48,275 nucleotides of DNA from Pseudomonas guariconensis. Its GTDB lineage: Bacteria > Pseudomonadota > Gammaproteobacteria > Pseudomonadales > Pseudomonadaceae. The position numbers and the translations under genes were made by a program. The DNA is taken from assembly GCF_015680235.1 (NCBI RefSeq), contig NZ_JADLJL010000037.1, positions 1 to 48,275 of the forward strand, given 5' to 3'. The notes under the pieces were generated by a model that was not told the DNA's origin, ran no database searches, and saw only the letters and a program-made list of their open reading frames with translations. This document shows positions 32,704-41,074 of this stretch, in pieces; the first letter of the stretch is position 1; each line of letters opens with the position of its first letter.

Positions 32704-33941
32704 TGGTCGACGCCGAACGGGTGCGTGGGGAAGTCGAGGCGGTCTACCGCCGCGACTCCCGGCGTATCCTGGCGACCCTGATCCGCCTGCTCGGCGATTT
32801 CGACCTGGCCGAAGAGGCGATGCACGACGCTTTCTTCATCGCCGTCGAACGTTGGCAGCGGGACGGCATCCCGGACAACCCCTGGGCCTGGCTGGTCTCC
32901 GCCGGCCGTTTCAAGGCCATCGACGCCTTGCGCAGGCGGACCCGCTTCGACCGTTCCCAGGCTGACCTGATCATGCTTCTGGAGGGGGAGGGGCAAGACC
33001 CCAGCGAGGAGGAACTGCTGGTGGACGACCGTCTGCGTCTGATCTTCACCTGTTGCCACCCGGCCCTTGCCGCCGACGCCCAGGTCCCGCTGACCCTACG
33101 CGAAGTATGCGACCTGACCACCGAGCAGATCGCCCGGGCCTTCCTGCAAAGCCCGGCGACCATCGCCCAGCGCATCGTTCGCGCCAAGGCCAAGATCCGC
33201 GATGCGCGCATTCCCTACCAGGTCCCGGCCCTGGGCGAGCTGCCCGAGCGCCTGGAAAACGTGTTGCGGGTGGTGTACCTGGTGTTCAACGAAGGTTACT
33301 CCGGGTCCTCCGGCGAGGACTTGGTGCAGCGCGAATTGTGCGACGAGGCGATTCGCCTGGGGCGCTTGATCGCCCAGCTGTTGCCCGATGCCGAGGTGCT
33401 CGGGCTGTTGGCGTTGATGCTGCTGCAGGCGTCGCGCTTGCATGCCCGCACCGATGCGGCCGGGGAGCTGGTGCTGCTCGACCGTCAGGACCGCAGCCTG
33501 TGGGACCGTGCGCAGATCGACGAAGGCTGCCAATTGGTGCAGCAGGCGCTGCGCAGCCGACAGTTCGGTGCCTACACCGTACAGGCGGCCATCGCTGCGG
33601 TGCATGCCGAGGCGCCCAGTGCCGAGCAGACCGACTGGGCCGAAATCGTCGGGCTATACGATGTGTTGCAACGGCACTGGCCATCAGCGGTGGTCGAGCT
33701 GAACCGGGCGGTGGCACTGGCCAAACGGGATGGGGCGAGGGCCGGGTTGCAGGCGATCGAGGCGATCCTGGGGCGGGGCGAGCTGCTTGACTACCACCTG
33801 GCCCATGCCGCGCGGGCCGAGTTACATCGGCAATTGGGGCAGGATGAGCAGGCCCGAGGCGCCTGGCGCCAGGCGCTGGCGCTTACCCGGCAAGGGCCGG
33901 AACGGCGTCATATCGAGCGGTGTCTGCGCGAGTTGGGGTGA
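32703..33941 (+). CDS. ECF42-type sigma factor with C-terminal TPR-like extension
   Basis: Protein of 412 aa. Sigma regions: region 2 ILATLIRLLGDFDLAEEAMHDAFFIAVERW...NPWAWLVSAGRFKAIDALRRR, region 4 LTLREVCDLTTEQIARAFLQSPATIAQRIVRAKAKIR. The long C-terminal part (about 190-412; LENVLRVVYLVFNEGYSGSSGEDLVQRELCDEAIRLGRL, later helical pairs) is the TPR-like extension of group ECF42, which replaces a separate anti-sigma factor. ATG 32703 is one base inside the preceding stop; a longer frame upstream lies within the SRPBCC gene. It should transcribe its own operon from the promoter at 31287. The signal is unknown. Confidence 0.92.
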   Translation: MVDAERVRGEVEAVYRRDSRRILATLIRLLGDFDLAEEAMHDAFFIAVERWQRDGIPDNPWAWLVSAGRFKAIDALRRRTRFDRSQADLIMLLEGEGQDPSEEELLVDDRLRLIFTCCHPALAADAQVPLTLREVCDLTTEQIARAFLQSPATIAQRIVRAKAKIRDARIPYQVPALGELPERLENVLRVVYLVFNEGYSGSSGEDLVQRELCDEAIRLGRLIAQLLPDAEVLGLLALMLLQASRLHARTDAAGELVLLDRQDRSLWDRAQIDEGCQLVQQALRSRQFGAYTVQAAIAAVHAEAPSAEQTDWAEIVGLYDVLQRHWPSAVVELNRAVALAKRDGARAGLQAIEAILGRGELLDYHLAHAARAELHRQLGQDEQARGAWRQALALTRQGPERRHIERCLRELG

Positions 33942-34058
33942 GCACCGAGCAGGCTCAAGGCGGTGTGGGAGCAACTGTCTTGAGTCGCTTGCCCAGGCCC
34001 TATCGCTGGCAAGCCAGCTCTCATGGAACAACGCATAACTATTTGATTTTCGGGCCTT

Positions 34059-34155
34059 GTGGGAGCGGGCTTGCCCCGCGATTGGGCCGGGCCCGATATC
34101 GCCGTCGCCTGGCAAGGGCTTCGCCCTTGATCGCGGGACAAGCCCGCTCCCACAG
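34059..34155. repeat. inverted REP pair between converging genes
   Basis: GTGGGAGCGGGCTTGCCCC and, in the opposite direction, GGGACAAGCCCGCTCCCAC, about 55 bp apart. The pair can fold into one long stem and probably ends both transcripts. Confidence 0.8.
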
Positions 34156-34166
34156 GTGGCGCCGTC

Positions 34167-34637
34167 TCAGCTGGCGACGAAATTCGGCGGGGTGACCAGT
34201 TCGACGGTCTGCTGCTTGCGCGGCGCGAGGATCTCGGCCACGCCTTCGACGACCAGCTCGTCGTTCTGGTTGTACACATTGGTGGCGATGCGCACCTTGA
34301 ACTTGGGCAGCTTCTCGAGGATTTCCAGGCGCACGGTCAGGGTGTCGCCGATCTTCACCGGCTTCTGGAAGCTCATCTGCTGGCCCAAATAGATGGTCCC
34401 AGGGCCCGGCAGGGTGCAGGCCACCGCGGCGCTTATCAGGGCACCACTGAACATGCCATGGGCGATGCGTTCGCGGAACATGCTCTTGGCCGCGAACTCG
34501 GCATCCAGGTGCACCGGGTTGTGGTCACCGGACATCGCGGCGAACAGCTGGATGTCGCGTTCCTGCACGGACTTTTCATAGCTGGCTTTCTGCCCGACTT
34601 CGAGGGCTTCGTAGGGCGTGTTGGTGACCTGGGTCAT
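34167..34637 (-). CDS. phaJ: MaoC-like (R)-specific enoyl-CoA hydratase PhaJ
   Basis: Hot-dog-fold enzyme of 156 aa. The hydratase-2 motif FAAMSGDHNPVHLD gives the catalytic Asp38 and His43. PhaJ converts trans-2-enoyl-CoA from beta-oxidation to (R)-3-hydroxyacyl-CoA, the precursor of medium-chain polyhydroxyalkanoate. AAGGAAG lies before ATG 34637. The neighbours (hydrolase, two acyl-CoA ligases) support a fatty-acid role; this order is the one I remember around phaJ4 in P. putida. Substrate length cannot be read from the sequence. Confidence 0.85.
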   Translation of the reverse strand: MTQVTNTPYEALEVGQKASYEKSVQERDIQLFAAMSGDHNPVHLDAEFAAKSMFRERIAHGMFSGALISAAVACTLPGPGTIYLGQQMSFQKPVKIGDTLTVRLEILEKLPKFKVRIATNVYNQNDELVVEGVAEILAPRKQQTVELVTPPNFVAS

Positions 34638-34673
34638 CGGGGCTTCCTTAGAGGGCGGACGAGAAAGTGTACA

Positions 34674-35618
34674 TCATTCACTGCGGGCAGGGCGGCCAAG
34701 GGCCAGGGCCTGCTCCAGCCAGCCGAGGATATCGGCGGTGACCTCGTCGCGGTTGGTTTCGTTGAGCAATTCGTGCCGGGCCTCGGGGTACAGGCGCAGT
34801 TGCACGTGCCGGTTGCCGGTCGCGCGCAGGGCGTCGGCCAGACCTTTCAGACGCTTGCCGGCACTGACCGGATCACATTCGCCGCCAATGACCAGGATCG
34901 GCAGGTTCGGGTCGATCTGCGCTAGGTTCTTCGGCTGGCTGATCTGCGCCAGGCCCTGGAGCAGATCGATCCACAGTTGGTTGCAGCAGCGAAAGCCGCA
35001 CAGGGGGTCGGCAATGTACTGATCGACTTCATCCGCGTCGCGGCTGAGCCAGTCGAAGGCGGTGCGGTTGGGCTTGAAGGCCTTGTTGAACGAGCCGAAC
35101 GACAGCCAGTCGATCAGCCCGCTCTTGCCCAGAGGGCCTTGGCGCCAGGCTTCGGCGCGGGCCACCAGGGTCGCGGTGCGGTACAGCAGCGGTGGCTGGA
35201 AATTCGAGCCACTGAGCACCGCGCCATGCAGGCTGCCACTATGGTGCATCAGGTACGCCTGGGCGATGTAGCTGCCCATGCTGTGGCCGAACAGGAACAA
35301 CGGCGTACCCGGAAACTGCTGGCCGATGTGCTGGGCGAGCAGGCCCAGGTCATTGACCACGGTGGCCCAGCCATGGTGACGGGCGAACAGGCCCAGGCAG
35401 CCCAGCTCGGCGGTACGGCCATGGCCACGCAGGTCCGGGGCGAGCAGCGCGAAACCCGCATCCGCCAGGGCATGGCCCAGGCGCCGGTAGCGACCGGCAT
35501 GCTCGGCCATGCCGTGGGCCAGCAGCACCACGGCCTTGACCGGGGTGGCCGGCAACCACTGGTGGACATAGAGGCTGCAATGCTCGCTGGCAGGCAGCCA
35601 GAAGGCGTCATGGGGCAT
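34674..35618 (-). CDS. alpha/beta hydrolase, monoacylglycerol lipase-like
   Basis: Protein of 314 aa with the alpha/beta-hydrolase core VVLLAHGMAEHAGRYRRLGHALADAGFALLAPDLRGHG, nucleophile Ser in FGHSMGSYIAQ, acid Asp in GGECDPVS and base His in EARHELLNE. The pattern matches monoacylglycerol lipases/lysophospholipases (hydrolase_4). It could release fatty acids used by the FadD enzymes coded alongside. No signal peptide. ATG 35618 is chosen from AAAGGA six bases upstream. 36 bp before phaJ, so co-transcribed. Confidence 0.85.
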   Translation of the reverse strand: MPHDAFWLPASEHCSLYVHQWLPATPVKAVVLLAHGMAEHAGRYRRLGHALADAGFALLAPDLRGHGRTAELGCLGLFARHHGWATVVNDLGLLAQHIGQQFPGTPLFLFGHSMGSYIAQAYLMHHSGSLHGAVLSGSNFQPPLLYRTATLVARAEAWRQGPLGKSGLIDWLSFGSFNKAFKPNRTAFDWLSRDADEVDQYIADPLCGFRCCNQLWIDLLQGLAQISQPKNLAQIDPNLPILVIGGECDPVSAGKRLKGLADALRATGNRHVQLRLYPEARHELLNETNRDEVTADILGWLEQALALGRPARSE

Positions 35619-35763
35619 GGAAGGTCCTTTGCACACGGCTTCGAGACAGTGTATGCGCAATGGTGCCGATTGCAGGACGGCAACAAATAAGATTCACAAT
35701 GTTAATAGCGGCACTTGGCTTGTATGCCACCTGCGTCTTACCTGCTAACGTCGGTTCAACACC

Positions 35764-35785
35764 CTTTTGCACGCAAGGGCAAAAG
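35764..35785. promoter_or_regulatory. CTTTTGC-N8-GCAAAAG inverted repeat
   Basis: Perfect 7-bp arms 37 bp before the first fadD gene, in the gap divergent from the hydrolase-phaJ operon. Possible operator; no known regulator matches it. Confidence 0.3.
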
Positions 35786-35821
35786 AGGTAGGGACAGCTT
35801 CGGGCAGAGGAACAACTATAA

Positions 35822-37510
35822 ATGCAAGCCGAATTCTGGAACGACAAGCGCCCGGCGGGCGTGCCTTCCACCCTCGATATCAATGCCTACCAATCCGTGG
35901 TCGATGTCTTCGAGCGCTCCTGCAAGCGTTTCGCCGACCGCCCGGCCTTCAGCAACCTGGGCGTGACCCTCAGCTATGCCGACCTCGACCGCCAGTGCGC
36001 GGCATTCGCGGCCTGGTTGCAGCAGCACACCGACCTCGTCCCAGGCGATCGCATCGCGGTGCAGATGCCCAACGTCCTGCAATACCCGATCGCCGTATTC
36101 GGTGCGATGCGCGCCGGCCTGATCGTGGTCAACACCAACCCGCTCTATACCGCCCGTGAGATGCGCCACCAGTTCAAGGACTCCGGCGCCCGCGCCCTGG
36201 TGTACCTGAACATGTTCGGCCAGCGCGTGCAGGAGGTGCTCGGCGATACCGATATCCAGTACCTGATCGAGGCGAAGATGGGCGACCTGCTCCCTACCGC
36301 CAAGGGCTGGTTGGTCAACACCGTGGTCGACAAGTTGAAGAAGATGGTCCCGACCTACAGCCTGCCCCAGGCCGTGTCGTTCAAGCAGGTGGTGCGCCAG
36401 GGCCGCGGCCTGTCGCCCAGGCCGGTGGCGCTGGCGCTCGATGACATCGCCGTGCTGCAGTACACCGGTGGCACCACTGGCCTTGCCAAGGGCGCCATGC
36501 TCACCCATGGCAACCTGGTCGCGAACATGCTGCAGGTGCTGGCCTGCTTCGCCCAGCACGGCCCCGACGGCCAGCGGCTGATCAAGGACGGCCAGGAGGT
36601 GATGATCGCGCCGCTGCCGCTGTACCACATCTATGCCTTCACAGCGAACTGCATGTGCATGATGGTCACCGGCAACCATAACGTGCTGATCACCAACCCC
36701 CGCGACATCCCAGGCTTCATCAAGGAGCTGGGCAAGTGGCGGTTCACCGCGCTGTTGGGGTTGAACACGCTGTTCGTCGCGCTGATGGACCACCCCGGTT
36801 TCAAGGCTCTGGATTTCTCCGCCCTCAAGGTCACCAACTCAGGCGGTACGGCGTTGGTGAAGGCCACCGCCGAACGTTGGGAGCAACTGACGGGCTGTCG
36901 CATCGTCGAGGGCTATGGCCTGACCGAAACCTCTCCGGTGGCCAGTACCAACCCCTATGGCGAGCTCGCGCGCCTGGGCACCGTGGGCATCCCGGTGCCG
37001 GGCACAGCCTTCAAGGTCATCGATGACCAGGGCAATGAGCTGCCCCTGGGCGAGCGGGGCGAGCTGTGCATCAAGGGGCCGCAGGTCATGAAAGGTTACT
37101 GGCAGCAGCCTGACGCCACCGCTGCCACCCTGGATGCCGAGGGTTGGCTGAAAACAGGCGATATCGCCGTGATCGACCCCGACGGTTTTACCCGTATCGT
37201 CGATCGCAAGAAGGACATGATCATCGTCTCGGGTTTCAACGTGTACCCCAACGAGATCGAGGACGTTGTCATGGGGCATCCGAAGGTCGCCAACTGCGCA
37301 GCCATCGGCGTGCCGGACGAACGTTCCGGCGAGGCGGTCAAGCTGTTCGTGGTGCCCCGGGAGGGCGGGCTGGATGTCGAGGAGCTCAAGGCGTTCTGCA
37401 AGGCCAACTTCACAGGCTACAAGGTGCCCAAGCACATCGTGCTGCGCGATTCGTTGCCCATGACCCCGGTGGGCAAGATCCTGCGCCGCGAGCTGCGTGA
37501 TATCGCCTGA
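35822..37510 (+). CDS. fadD2: long-chain fatty-acid-CoA ligase (FadD2-type)
   Basis: ATP-dependent acyl-CoA synthetase of 562 aa that activates fatty acids for beta-oxidation. P-loop YTGGTTGLAKGAM (about 217-229), the linker region LTNSGGTALVKATAERW, the A5 motif EGYGLTETSP and the core GWLKTGDIAVID...DRKKDMIIVSGFNVYPNEIE are all present; the C-terminal VGKILRRELRD holds the catalytic Lys. ATG 35822 with GAGG about ten bases before. First of two very similar fadD genes in tandem, as in P. aeruginosa and P. putida (fadD2 then fadD1); the numbering follows that order. Confidence 0.9.
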   Translation: MQAEFWNDKRPAGVPSTLDINAYQSVVDVFERSCKRFADRPAFSNLGVTLSYADLDRQCAAFAAWLQQHTDLVPGDRIAVQMPNVLQYPIAVFGAMRAGLIVVNTNPLYTAREMRHQFKDSGARALVYLNMFGQRVQEVLGDTDIQYLIEAKMGDLLPTAKGWLVNTVVDKLKKMVPTYSLPQAVSFKQVVRQGRGLSPRPVALALDDIAVLQYTGGTTGLAKGAMLTHGNLVANMLQVLACFAQHGPDGQRLIKDGQEVMIAPLPLYHIYAFTANCMCMMVTGNHNVLITNPRDIPGFIKELGKWRFTALLGLNTLFVALMDHPGFKALDFSALKVTNSGGTALVKATAERWEQLTGCRIVEGYGLTETSPVASTNPYGELARLGTVGIPVPGTAFKVIDDQGNELPLGERGELCIKGPQVMKGYWQQPDATAATLDAEGWLKTGDIAVIDPDGFTRIVDRKKDMIIVSGFNVYPNEIEDVVMGHPKVANCAAIGVPDERSGEAVKLFVVPREGGLDVEELKAFCKANFTGYKVPKHIVLRDSLPMTPVGKILRRELRDIA

Positions 37511-37894
37511 ATGCCCGCGTAGTAGCCTGTCAGGCAAGCTGTTTGTGACACACAGAGGGGCTGCCAGGCAGCCCATCGCGGGGCAAGCCCGCTCCTGCAG
37601 GGACTGCGCCACTGGATGATGGGCATGATCCTGTAGGAGCGGGCGCGACGCTCTAGCCTGCCGGTTTCGGCCTGAATTGCGACGTTTTGGTTAAATACTC
37701 TAAAAATGACCTGTATAGTTCTTTGAGTCATTTTTGTGACCGATTGGGCCGATTCGGGCTCTAGTCGACCCTTTGCAAAGCTGTTACTCTCGGCGCGCTT
37801 TCGGATGATCCGGTTTGCAATGAGCCGTCATCTCATATCAATAATAAACGCACAATGCGTGACGAATTGGCTGTTGCTGAAGGAGCGGGCTTCC
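37511..37894. other. fadD2-fadD1 intergenic region
   Basis: REP-type sequences at about 37570-37605 (CATCGCGGGGCAAGCCCGCT) and 37631-37660 follow fadD2. Then an A+T-rich part carries an inverted repeat AAAAATGAC-N16-GTCATTTTT (37702-37735) about 160 bp before fadD1, with TATAGT between the arms. This suggests that fadD1 has its own promoter with a possible operator. No known fatty-acid regulator site (PsrA type GAAAC..GTTTC) is seen. Confidence 0.45.
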
Positions 37895-39592
37895 ATGATC
37901 GAAAATTTTTGGAAGGATAAGTACCCAGCCGGAATTACGGCTCAAATCAATCCTGACGAATTCCCCAATATCCAGGCGGTACTCAAGCAATCCTGCCAAC
38001 GCTTTGCCGACAAACCGGCCTTTAGCAACCTGGGCAAGACCCTCACCTACGGTGAGCTCTATACGCTTTCGGGCGCTTTCGCCGCCTGGCTGCAACAGCA
38101 TACCGACCTCAAGCCCGGCGACCGCATCGCCGTGCAACTGCCCAACGTCCTGCAATACCCCGTGGCCGTGTTCGGTGCCATGCGCGCCGGCCTGATCGTG
38201 GTCAACACCAACCCGCTGTATACCGCGCGGGAAATGGAGCACCAGTTCAACGACTCCGGCGCCAAGGCCTTGGTATGCCTGGCCAACATGGCCCACCTCG
38301 CCGAGAAGGTGGTGCCCAAGACCCAGGTCAAGCATGTGATCGTCACCGAGGTGGCCGACCTGCTGCCGCCGCTCAAGCGCCTGTTGATCAACAGCGTGAT
38401 CAAGTACGTGAAGAAGATGGTGCCGGCCTACAGCCTGCCGGGCGCCGTGCGCTTCAACGATGCCTTGGCCCTGGGCAAGGGGGGCGCGGTGACCGAGGCC
38501 AACCCACAGCCTAACGACGTCGCGGTGCTGCAGTATACCGGCGGTACCACGGGGGTTGCCAAGGGTGCCATGCTGACCCACCGCAACCTGGTGGCCAATA
38601 TGCTGCAATGCCGGGCGCTGATGGGTTCGAACCTGCATGAGGGTTGCGAGATCCTCATCACCCCGCTGCCGCTGTACCACATCTATGCGTTTACCTTCCA
38701 TTGCATGGCCATGATGCTGATTGGCAACCACAACGTGCTGATCAGCAACCCGCGTGACCTGTCGGCGATGGTCAAGGAGTTGGGCAAGTGGAAGTTCAGC
38801 GGCTTCGTCGGGCTCAACACCCTGTTCGTCGCCTTGTGCAACAACGACGCGTTCCGCGCCCTGGACTTCTCGGCACTGAAAATCACCCTCTCTGGCGGTA
38901 TGGCCTTGCAGTTGAGCGTGGCCGAGCGCTGGAAGGCGGTGACCGGTTGCGCCATCTGCGAAGGCTACGGCATGACCGAAACCAGCCCGGTGGCGGCGGT
39001 CAACCCGGCCGAGGCCAACCAGGTTGGCACCATCGGCATTCCGGTGCCTTCCACCCTGTGCAAGGTCATCGATGACAGCGGCCGCGAGCTGGGCCTGGGC
39101 GAGGTCGGCGAGCTGTGCGTCAAGGGCCCGCAGGTCATGAAAGGCTACTGGCAGCGCGAGGACGCCACCGCCGAGATCCTCGACCAGGACGGTTGGTTGA
39201 AGACCGGCGACATCGCCGTGATCCAGCCGGACGGCTACATGCGCATCGTCGATCGCAAGAAGGACATGATCCTGGTGTCCGGCTTCAACGTGTACCCCAA
39301 CGAACTCGAAGACGTGCTGGCCGGCTTGCCGGGCGTGCTGCAGTGCGCGGCGATCGGCGTGCCGGACGAGAAGTCGGGCGAAGTGATCAAGGTGTTCATC
39401 GTGGTCAAGCCGGGCATGACCCTGACCAAGGAGCAGGTGATGGAGCACATGCGCGCCAACGTCACGGGCTACAAGGTGCCACGCTACATCGAGTTCCGCG
39501 ATGCGCTGCCGACCACCAACGTCGGCAAGATCCTGCGTCGCGAGCTGCGTGATGAAGAGCTGAAGAAACAGGGCCTGAAGAAGATCGCCTGA
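37895..39592 (+). CDS. fadD1: long-chain fatty-acid-CoA ligase (FadD1)
   Basis: Acyl-CoA synthetase of 565 aa, close paralogue of the gene before it (shared KPAFSNLG, HTDL.PGDRIAVQ.PNVLQYP, NTNPLYTAREM, DRKKDMI). P-loop YTGGTTGVAKGAM, A5 EGYGMTETSP, A8 GWLKTGDIAVIQ and catalytic Lys in VGKILRRELRD. ATG 37895 follows AAGGAG by nine bases and matches the family start (MIENFWKDKYPAG); upstream codons to 37736 are intergenic. P. aeruginosa FadD1 and FadD2 differ in chain-length preference; this cannot be read here. Confidence 0.92.
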   Translation: MIENFWKDKYPAGITAQINPDEFPNIQAVLKQSCQRFADKPAFSNLGKTLTYGELYTLSGAFAAWLQQHTDLKPGDRIAVQLPNVLQYPVAVFGAMRAGLIVVNTNPLYTAREMEHQFNDSGAKALVCLANMAHLAEKVVPKTQVKHVIVTEVADLLPPLKRLLINSVIKYVKKMVPAYSLPGAVRFNDALALGKGGAVTEANPQPNDVAVLQYTGGTTGVAKGAMLTHRNLVANMLQCRALMGSNLHEGCEILITPLPLYHIYAFTFHCMAMMLIGNHNVLISNPRDLSAMVKELGKWKFSGFVGLNTLFVALCNNDAFRALDFSALKITLSGGMALQLSVAERWKAVTGCAICEGYGMTETSPVAAVNPAEANQVGTIGIPVPSTLCKVIDDSGRELGLGEVGELCVKGPQVMKGYWQREDATAEILDQDGWLKTGDIAVIQPDGYMRIVDRKKDMILVSGFNVYPNELEDVLAGLPGVLQCAAIGVPDEKSGEVIKVFIVVKPGMTLTKEQVMEHMRANVTGYKVPRYIEFRDALPTTNVGKILRRELRDEELKKQGLKKIA

Positions 39593-39612
39593 CTCACTGT
39601 CGACGCGCATCC

Positions 39613-39727
39613 CTGGAGCGGCCTTGTGCCGCGAAGGGCTGCAAGGCAGCCCCGGCTTTTTCAGTCATCGCTGATGAGGCTCGGGGCCGCCTTGCGGCCC
39701 TTTCGCGGCACAAGGTCGCTCCTACAA
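39613..39727. repeat. inverted REP pair with terminator-like stem after fadD1
   Basis: GAGCGGCCTTGTGCCGCGAA and, reversed, TTTCGCGGCACAAGGTCGCT. Between them GGGCTGC-AAG-GCAGCCC (39636-39652) is followed by CGGCTTTTT and can end fadD1 transcription. The gene beyond is convergent. Confidence 0.8.
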
Positions 39728-39741
39728 AGGCCTGCGCGCAC

Positions 39742-41049
39742 TCAGCGCAGTTTCTCGAGCATCCCGTAGTACCACATCCCCGCCGCCAACAGCGGATTGC
39801 CCAGCAAGTCCCCCATCGGCACCTTGATGTGCTTGCACGCCGCGAAGGTGTCGAATTTCTCCAGGGTCCCGGTCAAGGCCTCGGCCATGATTTCGCCCAT
39901 GATATGGCTGGTGGCGATGCCATGCCCTGAATAGCCCTGGCAATACCAGACGTTGTCCGACAGCTTGCCGAGCTGCGGGATACGGTTGACCACGATGCCC
40001 ATGGCGCAGCTCCACTTGAACTCGATCGGCACGCCCTTGAGTGCGGGGAAGGTGCGCTCGATGCATGGGCGCAGTTCGCCTTCGATGTCCCGCGAATCCT
40101 TGCCCGAGTAGTTGGCGCCGCCGCCGAACAGCAGGCGTTTGTCCGCCGTCAGGCGGTAGTAGTCGAGGACGAAGCGGCAGTCGTACACCGCCAGGTCCTG
40201 AGGGTTGATCTGCTCGGCCAGCTCACCCAGCGGTGCGGTGGTGACGATGCCGCCCATGGCCGGGAAGATCTTCCCCTTGAGCTGGCGCTTTTCCAGCTTG
40301 TGGTAGACATCGCCTGCCAGCAGCACCTGGCGTGCCTCGATGCGGCCTTGGGCGGTGACCACCGCCGGGCGCGGGCCATGGATGATCTCCAGCACTTCGG
40401 AGTTCTCGTAGACCAGCGCACCCAGCGAATGGGCGGCGCGAGCCTCGCCCATGCACAGATTGAGCGGGTGCAAGTGCAGGTTGCGGCGGTTCTTCAAGGC
40501 GCCCAGGTACAGCGGGCTCTGCAGGTGCTGGCCGACCGCGGCGCGATCGAGCAGTTGCACCTGCTCGCCCATTCCCCGGCGCACTGCCTCGTCGTAGCTG
40601 GCCTGCAGCTCGTTCATGTGTGACGGCTTCATCGCCGCATGCAGGTGGCCGCGCTTGAGGTCGCAGTCGATACCGTAACGCGCCACGCGCTGCTCGATGA
40701 TCTGGTGCCCGCGCCAGCGCAGGTGCCAGATGAAATCGTCCACCTCGCTGCCCAGGCGGTTGCGCATCTGCGTGCGCATGGCCTCGTCGCCCGAGAGGCT
40801 GCCGGTGACCTGGCCGCCGTTGCGCCCGCTGGCGCCCCAACCGATCCGGTTGGTTTCGACGATGGCCACCTTCAAGCCCCGCTCGGCCAGTTCCACTGCC
40901 GTGGCGACCCCGGTGAAGCCGCCGCCAATGATGGCCACGTCGACCTGCTCGGTGCCGGTGAGCGTCGGATATGCGGTCGGGTCGTTGAGCGTGGCGCTGT
41001 AGTAGGACGGCGCCCGTTGCGCCGCCAGGGTGTTCGATGCTGCGTTCAT
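39742..41049 (-). CDS. FAD-dependent amine oxidase, PuuB/OrdL-like
   Basis: DAO-fold flavoprotein of 435 aa. The FAD-binding motif VDVAIIGGGFTGVATAVELAERGLKVAIVE is at 36-65 and the family pattern GWGASGRNGGQVTG follows; a C-terminal GYSGHGIATSH contacts the flavin. Relatives oxidise gamma-glutamylated amines (gamma-glutamylputrescine oxidase) or N-methyl amino acids. Coupled to a glutamine synthetase-like gene 25 bp upstream, which would make the gamma-glutamyl amine. AAGGA lies before ATG 41049. The exact amine is not known, and aldehyde dehydrogenase and hydrolase genes for the next steps are not in the window. Confidence 0.82.
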   Translation of the reverse strand: MNAASNTLAAQRAPSYYSATLNDPTAYPTLTGTEQVDVAIIGGGFTGVATAVELAERGLKVAIVETNRIGWGASGRNGGQVTGSLSGDEAMRTQMRNRLGSEVDDFIWHLRWRGHQIIEQRVARYGIDCDLKRGHLHAAMKPSHMNELQASYDEAVRRGMGEQVQLLDRAAVGQHLQSPLYLGALKNRRNLHLHPLNLCMGEARAAHSLGALVYENSEVLEIIHGPRPAVVTAQGRIEARQVLLAGDVYHKLEKRQLKGKIFPAMGGIVTTAPLGELAEQINPQDLAVYDCRFVLDYYRLTADKRLLFGGGANYSGKDSRDIEGELRPCIERTFPALKGVPIEFKWSCAMGIVVNRIPQLGKLSDNVWYCQGYSGHGIATSHIMGEIMAEALTGTLEKFDTFAACKHIKVPMGDLLGNPLLAAGMWYYGMLEKLR

Positions 41050-41074
41050 GTCGATTCCTTCAAACGGATGAGGC

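Noticed and set aside
37838..39610. A 590-codon frame antisense to fadD1
   Set aside because: Shadow; fadD1 has a ribosome site and all adenylation motifs.
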